DNA from: Winogradskyella undariae | Lineage (GTDB): Bacteria > Bacteroidota > Bacteroidia > Flavobacteriales > Flavobacteriaceae | Assembly: GCF_013285155.1 (NCBI RefSeq) | Contig: NZ_JABTEL010000014.1 | Span: 1-64,000 of the forward strand | Reading direction: 5' to 3' | DNA: 64,000 nt | Part shown: positions 25,849 through 33,883 of the stretch, piece by piece | Numbering within the stretch: the first letter of the stretch is position 1 | Layout of the letters: each line of letters opens with the position of its first letter | Notes under the pieces: model-generated | Databases searched by the model: none | What the model was told of the DNA's origin: nothing | Seen by the model: only the letters and a program-made list of their open reading frames with translations | Position numbers and translations under genes: made by a program

Positions 25849-26595
25849 CTATTTTTCAAGTAAAGGTTCTAAGGTTTTCCAAACGGTGTTTGCAACCAAT
25901 TTATGACCTTCAACTGTAGGGTGAATGCCATCTTTCTGATTTAACTCAGCAATACCACCAACGTCTTCTAAAATAAAAGGAATTAATTCTATTTCATTCT
26001 TTTCTGCAACATTCATAAAGATTTGTTTAAAATCTCTAGTATATTCTTGTCCCATGTTTGGCGGTAATTGCATGCCTGCAAGAACAATTTTAGTTTTCGG
26101 GCTTTTTGCTTTTACAGCATCTATAATAGCTTGAAGATTCATAGTGGTTTCTACAAGATTAACACCTCGTAAGCCATCATTAGCACCTAGTTCTAAAATA
26201 AAAATATCAACTTTTTGATTTAGAATCCAATCGATTCGTCCTCTACCACCTGCCGTTGTTTCTCCACTTACTCCAGAATTTACAACCGTATAATCTAAAC
26301 CTAAAGAGTCTATTTTTTGTTGAATCACACCAGGGAAAGCATCAGTAACATCATCTAAGCCATAACCTGCTGTAATACTATCACCAAAACATAAAATAGT
26401 TTTAGTACTTGCATCTGTAGCTTCTGTTTGTTCGGTCTCTTTTTCGGACTTAGCTTCATTTATTTTCTTTTCAGTGTTATTTTCTCCACAAGAAACGACT
26501 AAGAACAGAATTATAAAATAACAAAACTTTATGAATTTCTGAGCTACTGAGGTTAGTAGATTTAAATGCAATTGAGTATTTTGAGCCTTGGACAT
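25849..26595 (-). CDS. SGNH/GDSL arylesterase-lysophospholipase, TesA-like lipoprotein
   Basis: A 248-residue esterase. The N-terminus is long but contains a hydrophobic segment and lipobox (FIILFLVVSC, Cys near residue 36), so it is probably a lipoprotein. SGNH blocks are complete: 'CFGDSITAGYG' (catalytic Ser), 'NSGVSGETTAGG' (Gly), 'ELGANDGLRG' (Asn) and 'DGIHPTVEGH' (Asp/His). TesA hydrolyses acyl esters and lysophospholipids in the periplasm. It is divergent from a ybbA/ybbP-like pair, the same neighbourhood as tesA-ybbA-ybbP in E. coli. Only 27 bases separate the two starts, so their promoters must overlap coding sequence or each other. Confidence 0.88.
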   Translation of the reverse strand: MSKAQNTQLHLNLLTSVAQKFIKFCYFIILFLVVSCGENNTEKKINEAKSEKETEQTEATDASTKTILCFGDSITAGYGLDDVTDAFPGVIQQKIDSLGLDYTVVNSGVSGETTAGGRGRIDWILNQKVDIFILELGANDGLRGVNLVETTMNLQAIIDAVKAKSPKTKIVLAGMQLPPNMGQEYTRDFKQIFMNVAEKNEIELIPFILEDVGGIAELNQKDGIHPTVEGHKLVANTVWKTLEPLLEK

Positions 26596-26622
26596 AAAGT
26601 GTCTTATTTAATTAAAATTAGT

Positions 26623-27312
26623 ATGCCAAATATATTAAAGATAACTGGTCTAGAAAAGACTTATTCTAGCGGTAACAAACAATTAACGGTCTTACATGAT
26701 ATTTCTTTTGCAGTAGAAAAAGGTCAGACATTTTCTATTGTAGGGCCATCAGGAAGTGGTAAAACGACTTTATTAGGCTTATGTGCTGGTTTAGACCAAC
26801 CAAATTCTGGTACTGTAGAGCTTTGCGGACAAGATTTAAATGCGCTTAATGAGGATGAACGTGCGCAATTAAGAAATAAAGATGTCGGATTTATATTTCA
26901 GAATTTTCAACTCTTACCAACACTAACGGCGTTAGAAAATGTGAGTGTGCCTTTAGAATTACAAGGCGATAAAGCTGCTGTTAAAAAGAGCACAGAATTA
27001 CTAGAGAAAGTAGGGTTAGGAAAGCGTATTCATCATTATCCGTCACAACTTTCTGGAGGAGAGCAACAACGTGTGGCTTTAGCAAGAGCTTTTGCAAATG
27101 CCCCTTCTATTTTATTTGCTGATGAACCTACAGGAAATTTAGATGAAGAAACCGGTGAAAAAGTGATTCAATTACTCTTTGAACTCAACAAAGAAGCAGG
27201 AACCACTTTAGTCATTATCACTCACGATTTAGATTTAGCGAACAGAACTCAGCAAATCTTAAGACTAAAAGGAGGACATATCTTAACTAATGAACGTACG
27301 GAAGTACTGTAA
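26623..27312 (+). CDS. ABC transporter ATPase, YbbA/LolD-like
   Basis: A 229-residue stand-alone ATPase with canonical motifs: Walker A 'GPSGSGKTT', Q-loop '[18 protein letters not shown]', signature '[15 protein letters not shown]', Walker B '[12 protein letters not shown]' and switch 'IITHD'. This is the MacB/LolD/YbbA group that powers FtsX-fold permeases. The frame extends upstream to 26566, but the ATG at 26623 ([14 protein letters not shown]) gives the standard family N-terminus and avoids overlap with the divergent esterase. The partner permease starts 14 bases after the stop. Confidence 0.92.
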   Translation: MPNILKITGLEKTYSSGNKQLTVLHDISFAVEKGQTFSIVGPSGSGKTTLLGLCAGLDQPNSGTVELCGQDLNALNEDERAQLRNKDVGFIFQNFQLLPTLTALENVSVPLELQGDKAAVKKSTELLEKVGLGKRIHHYPSQLSGGEQQRVALARAFANAPSILFADEPTGNLDEETGEKVIQLLFELNKEAGTTLVIITHDLDLANRTQQILRLKGGHILTNERTEVL

Positions 27313-27326
27313 ATATTTTACAATAC

Positions 27327-29852
27327 ATGAATAAAAATACAACCTGGCTATTTAAAATGGCTTGGAGAGATGCTAAGGCGAGTCGTGTGCGATTGTTGCT
27401 TTTTATGGCTTCAATTATATTAGGGATTTCGGCAGTCGTATCAATTCAGCTTTTTAGTAGCAATCTTAAAGACAATATAAAATTGCAATCTAAAGCCTTA
27501 ATGGGTGCAGATTTTACGCTAGATAGTAGGCAAGCACCGACAGCGCTTGAACAACAAATTATTGATTCATTACAACCCGATGCTAAGGAAATTAACTTTG
27601 TGTCAATGGTTGCTTTTCCTAAGAACGGAGGCACTAAACTAGTTAAAGTAAGAGGACTAGAAGGTGATTTTCCTTTTTACGGCACTATTGATACAGAACC
27701 AGCTACTGCATCAAAAAGTTATCAAGAGTTAGGTGGTGCGTTGGTTGATGCTACTTTAATGCTTCAATTTGATGTAAAACCAGGAGATTCTATAAAAGTT
27801 GGGAATTTAACATTACCTATTTCTGGTGCCTTAAAAGCCATACCAGGAAGTACGGCAATTTCAACCTCAGTAGCACCACCGATTATTATTCCTTTTGCAT
27901 CGATTGAGGCTACAGGATTGCTTCAATTTGGAAGTCGAAAAGAATATCAGTTTTTCTATAAAAGATCAGATACATTAGATATTGATAAATTTGCAAGAGC
28001 TATGCGTCCTTTACTAGAGGCTGTAGATTTAAATCTTGATACCCATACAAGTACGAGTAGACGTTTAGGTAAACGTTATGAGAATGTTGGGAACTTCCTG
28101 AATCTTGCTGCGTTTATCGCCTTGTTATTAGGTTGTATTGGTATTGCTAGCTCTGTGCACATTTATATAAAAGAGAAGCTAAGAGCCATCGCTGTACTGA
28201 AATGTATGGGCGCATCGCGTTTACAAAGTTTCCTTATATTCCTTATTCAAATTGCAGGTATTGGTGTTATTGGTGGGTTAATTGGCTCATTGATAGGTAT
28301 AGGCGTTCAGACTTTGTTTCCTTATTTACTGCAAGATTTTTTACCTTTTTCTGTTGAAATATCGATTTCTGTTCAACCTTTAATTATAGGTGTATTTCTA
28401 GGGCTGTTTATGTCTGTATTGTTCGCTTTACTACCATTGCTTAGAACTTGGTATGTATCGCCTTTAGAAGTGTTGCGTGTCGATGAAAAAGCTTCACAAG
28501 AACCCTTAAAAGTAAGGTTGTTTGTGTATGGTGCAATATTGGTTTTTCTGTTTTTATTCTCGTTTTGGTTACTTAATAATGCCGTCTATGCTTTAGCATT
28601 TGTAGTTGCAACCCTTATTACTTTTGCTGTATTAGCAGGTGTGGCTACGCTGAGTATAAAAGGCGTTAGACGTTATTTTCCATTGCGTTGGAGTTTTACA
28701 GCACGTCAGAGTTTATTAAACTTATTTAGACCTAACAACCAAACGGTAGTTTTAGTTGTGGCCATTGGTTTGGGGACTTTTTTAATCAGTACGCTTTATT
28801 TTACAAAAGATATTCTTTTAGCCAAAACAGATATTGAACAGAGTTCTGGTGATGCTAATTTAATTTTATTAGATGTGCAAACCGAACAACGTGAAGCTGT
28901 AGAGCAACGTATTAAAGCCAATGATTTACCAGTGATGTCTGCCATACCAATTGTAACGATGCGTATGCATAGTATTAATGGGGATTTGATAAATGATTTA
29001 CGTCAAGACTCTACAACGCAGGTAAGACGTTGGGTTTTTAGTCATGAATTTAGAGCCACGTACCGAGACTCGTTGATAGATTCTGAAACCTTAATGGAAG
29101 GTACTTGGACGCCAAGATTGGCAGCGGGTGATCCTATAGAAATTTCGATTTCAGATAATTTAGTAGAAAGCACGAAGCTTAAAGTAGGAGATGCCGTTGT
29201 GTTTAATATTCAAGGTGTTTTAATGGAAACGAGTGTAGGAAGTATAAGAGCTGTAGATTGGGGGCAACTACATCCTAATTTTACAGTATTATTTCCGGCA
29301 GGCGTATTGGAAGATGCCCCACAGTTTAATGTGATTATGACTTCAGTTCCTGATGAATTTCGCTCAGCTAAACTTCAAAGAGAATTGATTTCTGAGTTTC
29401 CTAATTTAACGGTTTTAGATTTGCGTCAAGTCTTTAATATTGTTGAAGATATTTTAGATAAAGTCTCTTGGGTGATTAATTTTATGGCATTCTTTAGTAT
29501 TGTTACAGGAATTATAGTGCTTATTGGCTCTGTAAGAACAAGTAAATATCAGCGCATAAAAGAAAGTGTTTTGCTAAGAACTCTTGGAGCTAAGAATGCT
29601 CAGATTTTAAAAATAACAGCATTAGAATATCTATTTTTAGGATTATTAGGGAGTTTAGTTGGTATTCTGCTCGCCTTATTGAGTAGTCTTTGTTTGGCGC
29701 TTTTATTATTTAATGAACCGTTTGTACCTTCAATGATTCCGTTTTTGGTGTTTTTGCCTGGAATTACGTTCTTAGTTTTAATTATAGGTCTAAGTAATAT
29801 TAGAACGGTATTAAAAAGCTCTCCATTAGCTGTATTACGTAAAGAAGGGTAG
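27327..29852 (+). CDS. FtsX-like ABC permease, YbbP family
   Basis: An 841-residue permease. There is one transmembrane helix near residues 20-40, a large periplasmic domain, and a helix cluster at ~250-370 ending in the FtsX motif 'RAIAVLKCMGASRLQSFLIFLIQ'. Two central helices and a second periplasmic domain follow, then a final cluster at ~715-835 with 'ESVLLRTLGAKNAQILKITALEY'. The duplicated FtsX arrangement and length fit YbbP. Together with the YbbA-like ATPase and the TesA-like esterase it forms a conserved cluster. E. coli YbbAP has been proposed to extract hydrophobic molecules from the membrane for TesA to hydrolyse; here that role is inferred from synteny. Confidence 0.9.
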   Translation: MNKNTTWLFKMAWRDAKASRVRLLLFMASIILGISAVVSIQLFSSNLKDNIKLQSKALMGADFTLDSRQAPTALEQQIIDSLQPDAKEINFVSMVAFPKNGGTKLVKVRGLEGDFPFYGTIDTEPATASKSYQELGGALVDATLMLQFDVKPGDSIKVGNLTLPISGALKAIPGSTAISTSVAPPIIIPFASIEATGLLQFGSRKEYQFFYKRSDTLDIDKFARAMRPLLEAVDLNLDTHTSTSRRLGKRYENVGNFLNLAAFIALLLGCIGIASSVHIYIKEKLRAIAVLKCMGASRLQSFLIFLIQIAGIGVIGGLIGSLIGIGVQTLFPYLLQDFLPFSVEISISVQPLIIGVFLGLFMSVLFALLPLLRTWYVSPLEVLRVDEKASQEPLKVRLFVYGAILVFLFLFSFWLLNNAVYALAFVVATLITFAVLAGVATLSIKGVRRYFPLRWSFTARQSLLNLFRPNNQTVVLVVAIGLGTFLISTLYFTKDILLAKTDIEQSSGDANLILLDVQTEQREAVEQRIKANDLPVMSAIPIVTMRMHSINGDLINDLRQDSTTQVRRWVFSHEFRATYRDSLIDSETLMEGTWTPRLAAGDPIEISISDNLVESTKLKVGDAVVFNIQGVLMETSVGSIRAVDWGQLHPNFTVLFPAGVLEDAPQFNVIMTSVPDEFRSAKLQRELISEFPNLTVLDLRQVFNIVEDILDKVSWVINFMAFFSIVTGIIVLIGSVRTSKYQRIKESVLLRTLGAKNAQILKITALEYLFLGLLGSLVGILLALLSSLCLALLLFNEPFVPSMIPFLVFLPGITFLVLIIGLSNIRTVLKSSPLAVLRKEG

Positions 29853-29923
29853 GCGTTTGTGTTTTAATACTTAAACTGCTTAAATTATAATGGATTAATA
29901 CCGTTAGAATTATAAATGGCTGA

Positions 29924-29978
29924 CCCGAGGCATACCCGACGTACACCCGAGGCATACCCGACGCATACCCGGGGGAGA
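29924..29978. repeat. GC-rich 11-bp tandem repeat array
   Basis: Five consecutive 11-base units: ACCCGAGGCAT, ACCCGACGTAC, ACCCGAGGCAT, ACCCGACGCAT, ACCCGGGGGAG. The reverse strand reads GGGTATGCSTC. It is strikingly GC-rich in an AT-rich spacer. No ORF covers it. The rest of the spacer (29853-30157) holds no recognised feature. Confidence 0.85.
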
Positions 29979-30157
29979 GCTCTGATTTTTAATAGTTATT
30001 AAAATAGGTAAAAAAGGTGATTGAATATATTTGGATATGATTATATATTCTTTGTATTTGAAACTGTTTGTGGTTGTGAATTTAGGTTTAAGTTAATTTT
30101 AAGATTAACCTAGTTATTGTTTTGTATTTTAAGAATGAACCTCTAAAGTACAGAACT

Positions 30158-30334
30158 ATGTTAAACAGTATGTCGTTTTTATTATTACAAACCCCAACAG
30201 GAACACCTAAACCAGGAAGTAATACGCCTATAGATGTCTCAAATCCTTTTGATGTTATTGTTTACATCGTTATGCCTATAGTTATTATTGCAGTGTTTTT
30301 TATTTTGAAGAAAAAGAAGAAAGACGATTTGTAA
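30158..30334 (+). CDS. Small single-span membrane protein
   Basis: A 58-residue protein: N-terminal short hydrophobic stretch, a Pro/Thr/Gly linker (TPTGTPKPGSNTPID), one transmembrane helix (VIVYIVMPIVIIAVFFIL) and a KKKKKDDL tail that should lie in the cytoplasm. The ATG at 30158 is preferred over a TTG at 30122. I do not recognise a characterised family, though small proteins of this shape are common in Flavobacteriia. It is convergent with the nuclease gene 34 bases downstream. Confidence 0.6.
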   Translation: MLNSMSFLLLQTPTGTPKPGSNTPIDVSNPFDVIVYIVMPIVIIAVFFILKKKKKDDL

Positions 30335-30368
30335 AGTGTATTGTAATTACATATGATTTTAAAAGGCT

Positions 30369-31706
30369 TTATATGGTTACAATATATGGTCTTAAGATTT
30401 TTTGAATGTCTCTATTGTTTTTCTGGGGTATTAAAAAGTCCTCTAGCTCTTCAACATGATTGATTTGTACTTCTTTTTCAATAAAACCATAGCCAAGATA
30501 TTCACCTTCTTTAATCATAATGAAGGCTTCTTCGTATTCGGTTCTTCCTTTTTCTTTTAGAATTATATCGGTTTTTTGATTAGAGACCTCATAGATCGCT
30601 TCGAGAACTCTATTATTATAGGTTTCTACAGGTTCTTCGTCTTTACAAATACCTTTACATTCGGTAAGGTTGTAGTGTGAGCATTCTGAAACATCTTCTT
30701 GTAAATGACAATATTTAGGACATAAATTATACTTTGCACACAGCTTTTCTAAAAAGGCTCTAACCTCTCTAAGGCTATAAAACGTAACGATAGGATTAGG
30801 AACAAGATTCCCTTTATTACTGGCTAAATGTATAATACCTTTTCGATCTTGGTAAGATACAATAGAGAAGGCTTGTGGTGCCCGTTTAGCTACTTTATTA
30901 TGAATTGGAAAATGGTGTTTTATAGCAGCATCTTCCATAAGGAGTGCTATAAGTTCGCTTCCTGAAGTTTCAAAATCGATATCACCGGTTTCTCTAACCA
31001 TATCTTGAGCTTTTTTTGTTTTGCTATAGAAATGACTTAGAACTCTTTTTTTAATATTAATAGCTTTACCTACGTAAATGACTTTGCCTTTTTTATTTTT
31101 GAAATAATAAATGCCCGCTGTAGTTGGTAAGGCTTCAAAAGTTTCTTTAGGAAGATTAGGCGGTAAGGTAGCTTCTCTAGAATTCTTATTTAAAAACTCT
31201 TTAAAAACGGCATCCGCTTCAGGTTGCTCTAACATAAGTTGAAACAATTTTACTGTAGCCTCTGCATCCCCTCTGGCACGGTGTCTCCCTACTAAATCTA
31301 TGTTTAAATCTTTGCATAGTTTCCCTAAACTGTACGAACGATGTCCGGGTAATAAGCGTCTAGATAATCTTACGGTACACAATTTCTTTCTGTTAAACTC
31401 TATGCCCAATTTCTTAAATTCACCACCAATGGCGTTATAATCGAAATTTACATTATGAGCTACAAAAACGGTGTCTTCGGTAATGTCTAAAATTTGTTGC
31501 GCAATATCTTCAAAAAGTGGGGCATTAGCAACCAAATTATTATCAATGCCTGTAAGTGCCGTGATGTGATCTGGTATGTAAATAATGGGGTTAATTAGTG
31601 ATGTAAATTCATCTATAACAGTGTTGCCATCAAATTTAAAAATTGAAATTTCGGTAAGACGGTTGCTTTTTCCTGTGGTTTCAACATCAATAATAGTGTA
31701 GATCAT
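30369..31706 (-). CDS. DnaQ-type 3'-5' exonuclease fused to a UvrC-type GIY-YIG nuclease domain
   Basis: A 445-residue two-domain nuclease. Residues 1-165 form a DEDDh exonuclease: 'IIDVETTG' (Exo I), 'VFVAHNVNFDYNAI' (Exo II) and 'HRARGDAEAT' (Exo III with His). Residues ~195-275 form a GIY-YIG domain: 'TAGIYYFKNKKGKVIYVGKAINIKKRVLSHF'. The C-terminal ~150 residues include a cysteine-rich patch (LCAKYNLCPKYCHLQ ... CKGIC). Such fusions resemble the Cho/UvrC-like incision module joined to an epsilon-type exonuclease and are presumed to act in DNA repair. The gene is single. Confidence 0.9.
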   Translation of the reverse strand: MIYTIIDVETTGKSNRLTEISIFKFDGNTVIDEFTSLINPIIYIPDHITALTGIDNNLVANAPLFEDIAQQILDITEDTVFVAHNVNFDYNAIGGEFKKLGIEFNRKKLCTVRLSRRLLPGHRSYSLGKLCKDLNIDLVGRHRARGDAEATVKLFQLMLEQPEADAVFKEFLNKNSREATLPPNLPKETFEALPTTAGIYYFKNKKGKVIYVGKAINIKKRVLSHFYSKTKKAQDMVRETGDIDFETSGSELIALLMEDAAIKHHFPIHNKVAKRAPQAFSIVSYQDRKGIIHLASNKGNLVPNPIVTFYSLREVRAFLEKLCAKYNLCPKYCHLQEDVSECSHYNLTECKGICKDEEPVETYNNRVLEAIYEVSNQKTDIILKEKGRTEYEEAFIMIKEGEYLGYGFIEKEVQINHVEELEDFLIPQKNNRDIQKILRPYIVTI

Positions 31707-32186
31707 GTTTTAAGGCTTGTTTTTTAATGTGTCTCTCGTTTTTTAACAGATTTTTTTGAGGGCACTCTTATGCATTGCAAGATAATTGTTTTTACTAGGG
31801 TTTTGAAATTTGATAGCGGTATAGTTGATATTGCTATATGATAGTTATTGATAGTGTTTGTAGTTTATTCTAAAACTTCAAAATCTAAGTGAGATTATCT
31901 TGAAGTTTTACTAAAAGTAGCCATGATATGGTTATTATAGACCTTTAACAAAGACTTAACCTTATTTATTAGATATTATGTAAGTAATAGGTTAACTTAT
32001 AAGTAATTGGTTATCAGTAAGGTAAAATTAACTGGATTATAACCTAAAATTCCTCAAATGAAACCTAAAACAAAAAAACGCGTAAAAAAAAATGCAGGCA
32101 TATCATTATTTAAATGACTTATTAATTATTAAAAATATTATAAAAGAATAAAATTTTTAAATTTTAATAATTAAAAAAATACGACC
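31707..32186. other. 480-base spacer with a hairpin, a direct repeat and a 19-codon ORF
   Basis: No conventional gene. A strong inverted repeat (TAAAACTTCAA, 31871-31881, with complement 31900-31910) contains a nested AATCT/AGATT stem and has no T-run. A 14-base direct repeat TAAGTAATWGGTTA occurs at 31981 and 32000 (19-base spacing). A 19-residue basic ORF runs 32058-32117 (MKPKTKKRVKKNAGISLFK). Confidence 0.5.
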
Positions 32187-32573
32187 ATGAGAATTCAATT
32201 TAATATCAATAAAAAGATAACGATAAATGAGAAAGATCAGTCTTATTTAAGATCTTTAATATCCGGTAGTTTAGAAGTTTATGAATCGGATATTGTAGAA
32301 TTAAAAGTTCATTTATCTGATGAGAATGAAAAAATAACAGCGTCTAATGCTATGCAATGTTTGTTAGATACAGAAGTTAAAAATGGTATACAACCATTGC
32401 CTGTAAGCTGTAAAGCTGAAAATATTGTATTAGCTATATTGATAGCTCTTGATAAGCTTACATTTTCTTTAGAAGCTATGTTTATGAGACTAAAAAATCC
32501 TAAAATTAGCTTTATGACTCCTCAAAAGCTTAAACTTCTAGCTACCATTCCGGTTCTGCAGTTACAAGTGTGA
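32187..32573 (+). CDS. HPF/RaiA-like (ribosome hibernation factor family) protein
   Basis: A 128-residue protein. The pattern 'MRIQFNINKKITINEKDQSYLRSLISGSLEVYESDIVELKVHLSDEN' and 'PVSCKAENIVLAILIALDKLTFSLEAMFMRLKN' follows the beta-alpha-beta-beta-beta-alpha layout of the S30AE/HPF family. The 'ELKVHLSDEN' strand and the basic helix 2 are the clearest parts. It lacks the long C-terminal dimerisation domain of long HPF. Proteins of this group bind the 30S subunit and silence ribosomes in stationary phase. The match is to a divergent Bacteroidota branch, so it may have another role. A terminator follows. Confidence 0.65.
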   Translation: MRIQFNINKKITINEKDQSYLRSLISGSLEVYESDIVELKVHLSDENEKITASNAMQCLLDTEVKNGIQPLPVSCKAENIVLAILIALDKLTFSLEAMFMRLKNPKISFMTPQKLKLLATIPVLQLQV

Positions 32574-32624
32574 TTAATATAAAATATTGTAGCAGAAAAA
32601 ATAAAAGTAGGAGCATTTTACATT

Positions 32625-32655
32625 ATAGTCCTAGTGTTTACTAGGGCTATTTTTA
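32625..32655 (+). terminator. Intrinsic terminator of the HPF-like gene
   Basis: ATAGTCCTAGT (32625-32635) pairs with ACTAGGGCTAT (32640-32650) with one G-T wobble and is followed by a T-run. Confidence 0.85.
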
Positions 32656-32681
32656 TGTTTAAATGTATTTTTTTATAAAGT

Positions 32682-33203
32682 TTACAATAAACGCTCTGCA
32701 ATTTCTAACCAATTAGAAACTCTTGTAAAACCTTTGTCATGTACGTTATGTGGTGAATTGAACAGTAATGTATCTCCATCAAACTTCTCTAAGTTATAGG
32801 TTCTGTCGTCTATTAATAGATCTCCTTTTAAAATAAATTTATGCCCACACATTATTTGGTGTTCCCAAGTAATAAAAGGCATATATTCTTCTAACCATTC
32901 ACTTTTTTCTTGTAAAGAATTAGGAAATTGCGTTGCAGCCGTAGCAATATAAACTTCGTGTTTTGCATACAAAGCTTCCATGATTTGTATGGCATCTTTT
33001 ATAGGTTTTAAATCTCTGAAGAAACCAGGTTGGTAGGCGTGTTTTAAAATACTTTTTTGGTGTATTTCTGGTACATTTTGCCACATTTCACCTTCTGTAA
33101 TTTTAGAGATAGATAATTCTTTTTTGTGTTCTAAATTGTACATTTCAATGTGTTTGCCGTAGGTGTCGGCAAGTACATCGTCCATATCTACAAATATTGT
33201 CAT
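32682..33203 (-). CDS. 5'(3')-deoxyribonucleotidase-like HAD phosphatase (NT5C type)
   Basis: A 173-residue HAD-superfamily protein. The N-terminal catalytic motif is 'FVDMDDVLADTYG', with the D-x-D nucleophile/acid pair. Motif II is around 'VYIATAATQF', and 'LLIDDRTYNLEKF' supplies the acidic metal-binding motif. The size and 'DMDDVLAD' start are those of the NT5C family, which removes phosphate from deoxynucleoside 5'-monophosphates. It is a single gene; substrate preference is not visible. Confidence 0.87.
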   Translation of the reverse strand: MTIFVDMDDVLADTYGKHIEMYNLEHKKELSISKITEGEMWQNVPEIHQKSILKHAYQPGFFRDLKPIKDAIQIMEALYAKHEVYIATAATQFPNSLQEKSEWLEEYMPFITWEHQIMCGHKFILKGDLLIDDRTYNLEKFDGDTLLFNSPHNVHDKGFTRVSNWLEIAERLL

Positions 33204-33491
33204 TGGGTTTGTTTTTTACTAAGGTCAGGATAATGTAAGGAAAAGGCAAATAAGGAAGGCATTTTAATATTTATTTAATGTTTCTTGTTGAATTAAGGTA
33301 TGACTCCATTTTTATAGCATTCTCGGTGCATATCTTGACAAAAAAAAGTCAGACATTTGAATAACGATTGACTGACTGAAGCCTTCTTTTAAAACTGTAA
33401 TGATAGAACTTAATTTTGTTAATACCCAGGTCTTGATAAGCAAGATAGGGTACTTGATCTAATATTATTTTTTTATAAAAAATAAGACAAG

Positions 33492-33779
33492 TTATTTAGC
33501 CTGATCTATATCTTGCTCTAAATTTTCATTATGTTCGCTTCCTAAGCTGTGGTGACGGTTTTCTTCATCAGCATGCCTGTCGTTAGTTAAAGGTCTAGCA
33601 TTTCTACCACCAGGAATATCTAAATCATTTGCAGCAAAGTCTGGTTTATTTTTGCGTTTTTTAAGGATCTCATCATCTCCGTTATCTTGCCTTAAATTTC
33701 CTGATTGATCACCTAAAATTTTTTTGTCTTCTTTGGTGATTTCTGAATTGTATGTTGTTTTCTGGTCTTCACTTTTCAT
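33492..33779 (-). CDS. Small hydrophilic, probably disordered protein
   Basis: A 95-residue protein of extreme hydrophilicity, rich in Asp, Glu, Lys, Asn and His, with no hydrophobic core or signal peptide. A central segment reads 'DLDIPGGRNARPLTNDRH'. I recognise no characterised family; the composition recalls stress- or desiccation-related disordered proteins, which is only an impression. A TAATTTTG promoter box lies at 33803-33810 just upstream. Confidence 0.65.
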   Translation of the reverse strand: MKSEDQKTTYNSEITKEDKKILGDQSGNLRQDNGDDEILKKRKNKPDFAANDLDIPGGRNARPLTNDRHADEENRHHSLGSEHNENLEQDIDQAK

Positions 33780-33802
33780 GTTACTTTATTTTGAGGTTCA
33801 TT

Positions 33803-33810
33803 CAAAATTA
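33803..33810 (-). promoter_or_regulatory. Promoter -7 box (TAATTTTG) of the small hydrophilic protein gene
   Basis: The box reads on the minus strand, 23 bases before the ATG at 33779. A -33 TTG at normal distance is not seen. Confidence 0.45.
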
Positions 33811-33883
33811 ATAATTAGGTAGTGAGACGCTTGACTTAATCCCTCAAAATTTTAATGCTTTTCAAAGTCTAAGAAATTTAAAA

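Noticed and set aside
29924-29978. CRISPR-like array
   Set aside because: The 11-bp units are directly adjacent without spacers and no cas gene is nearby.
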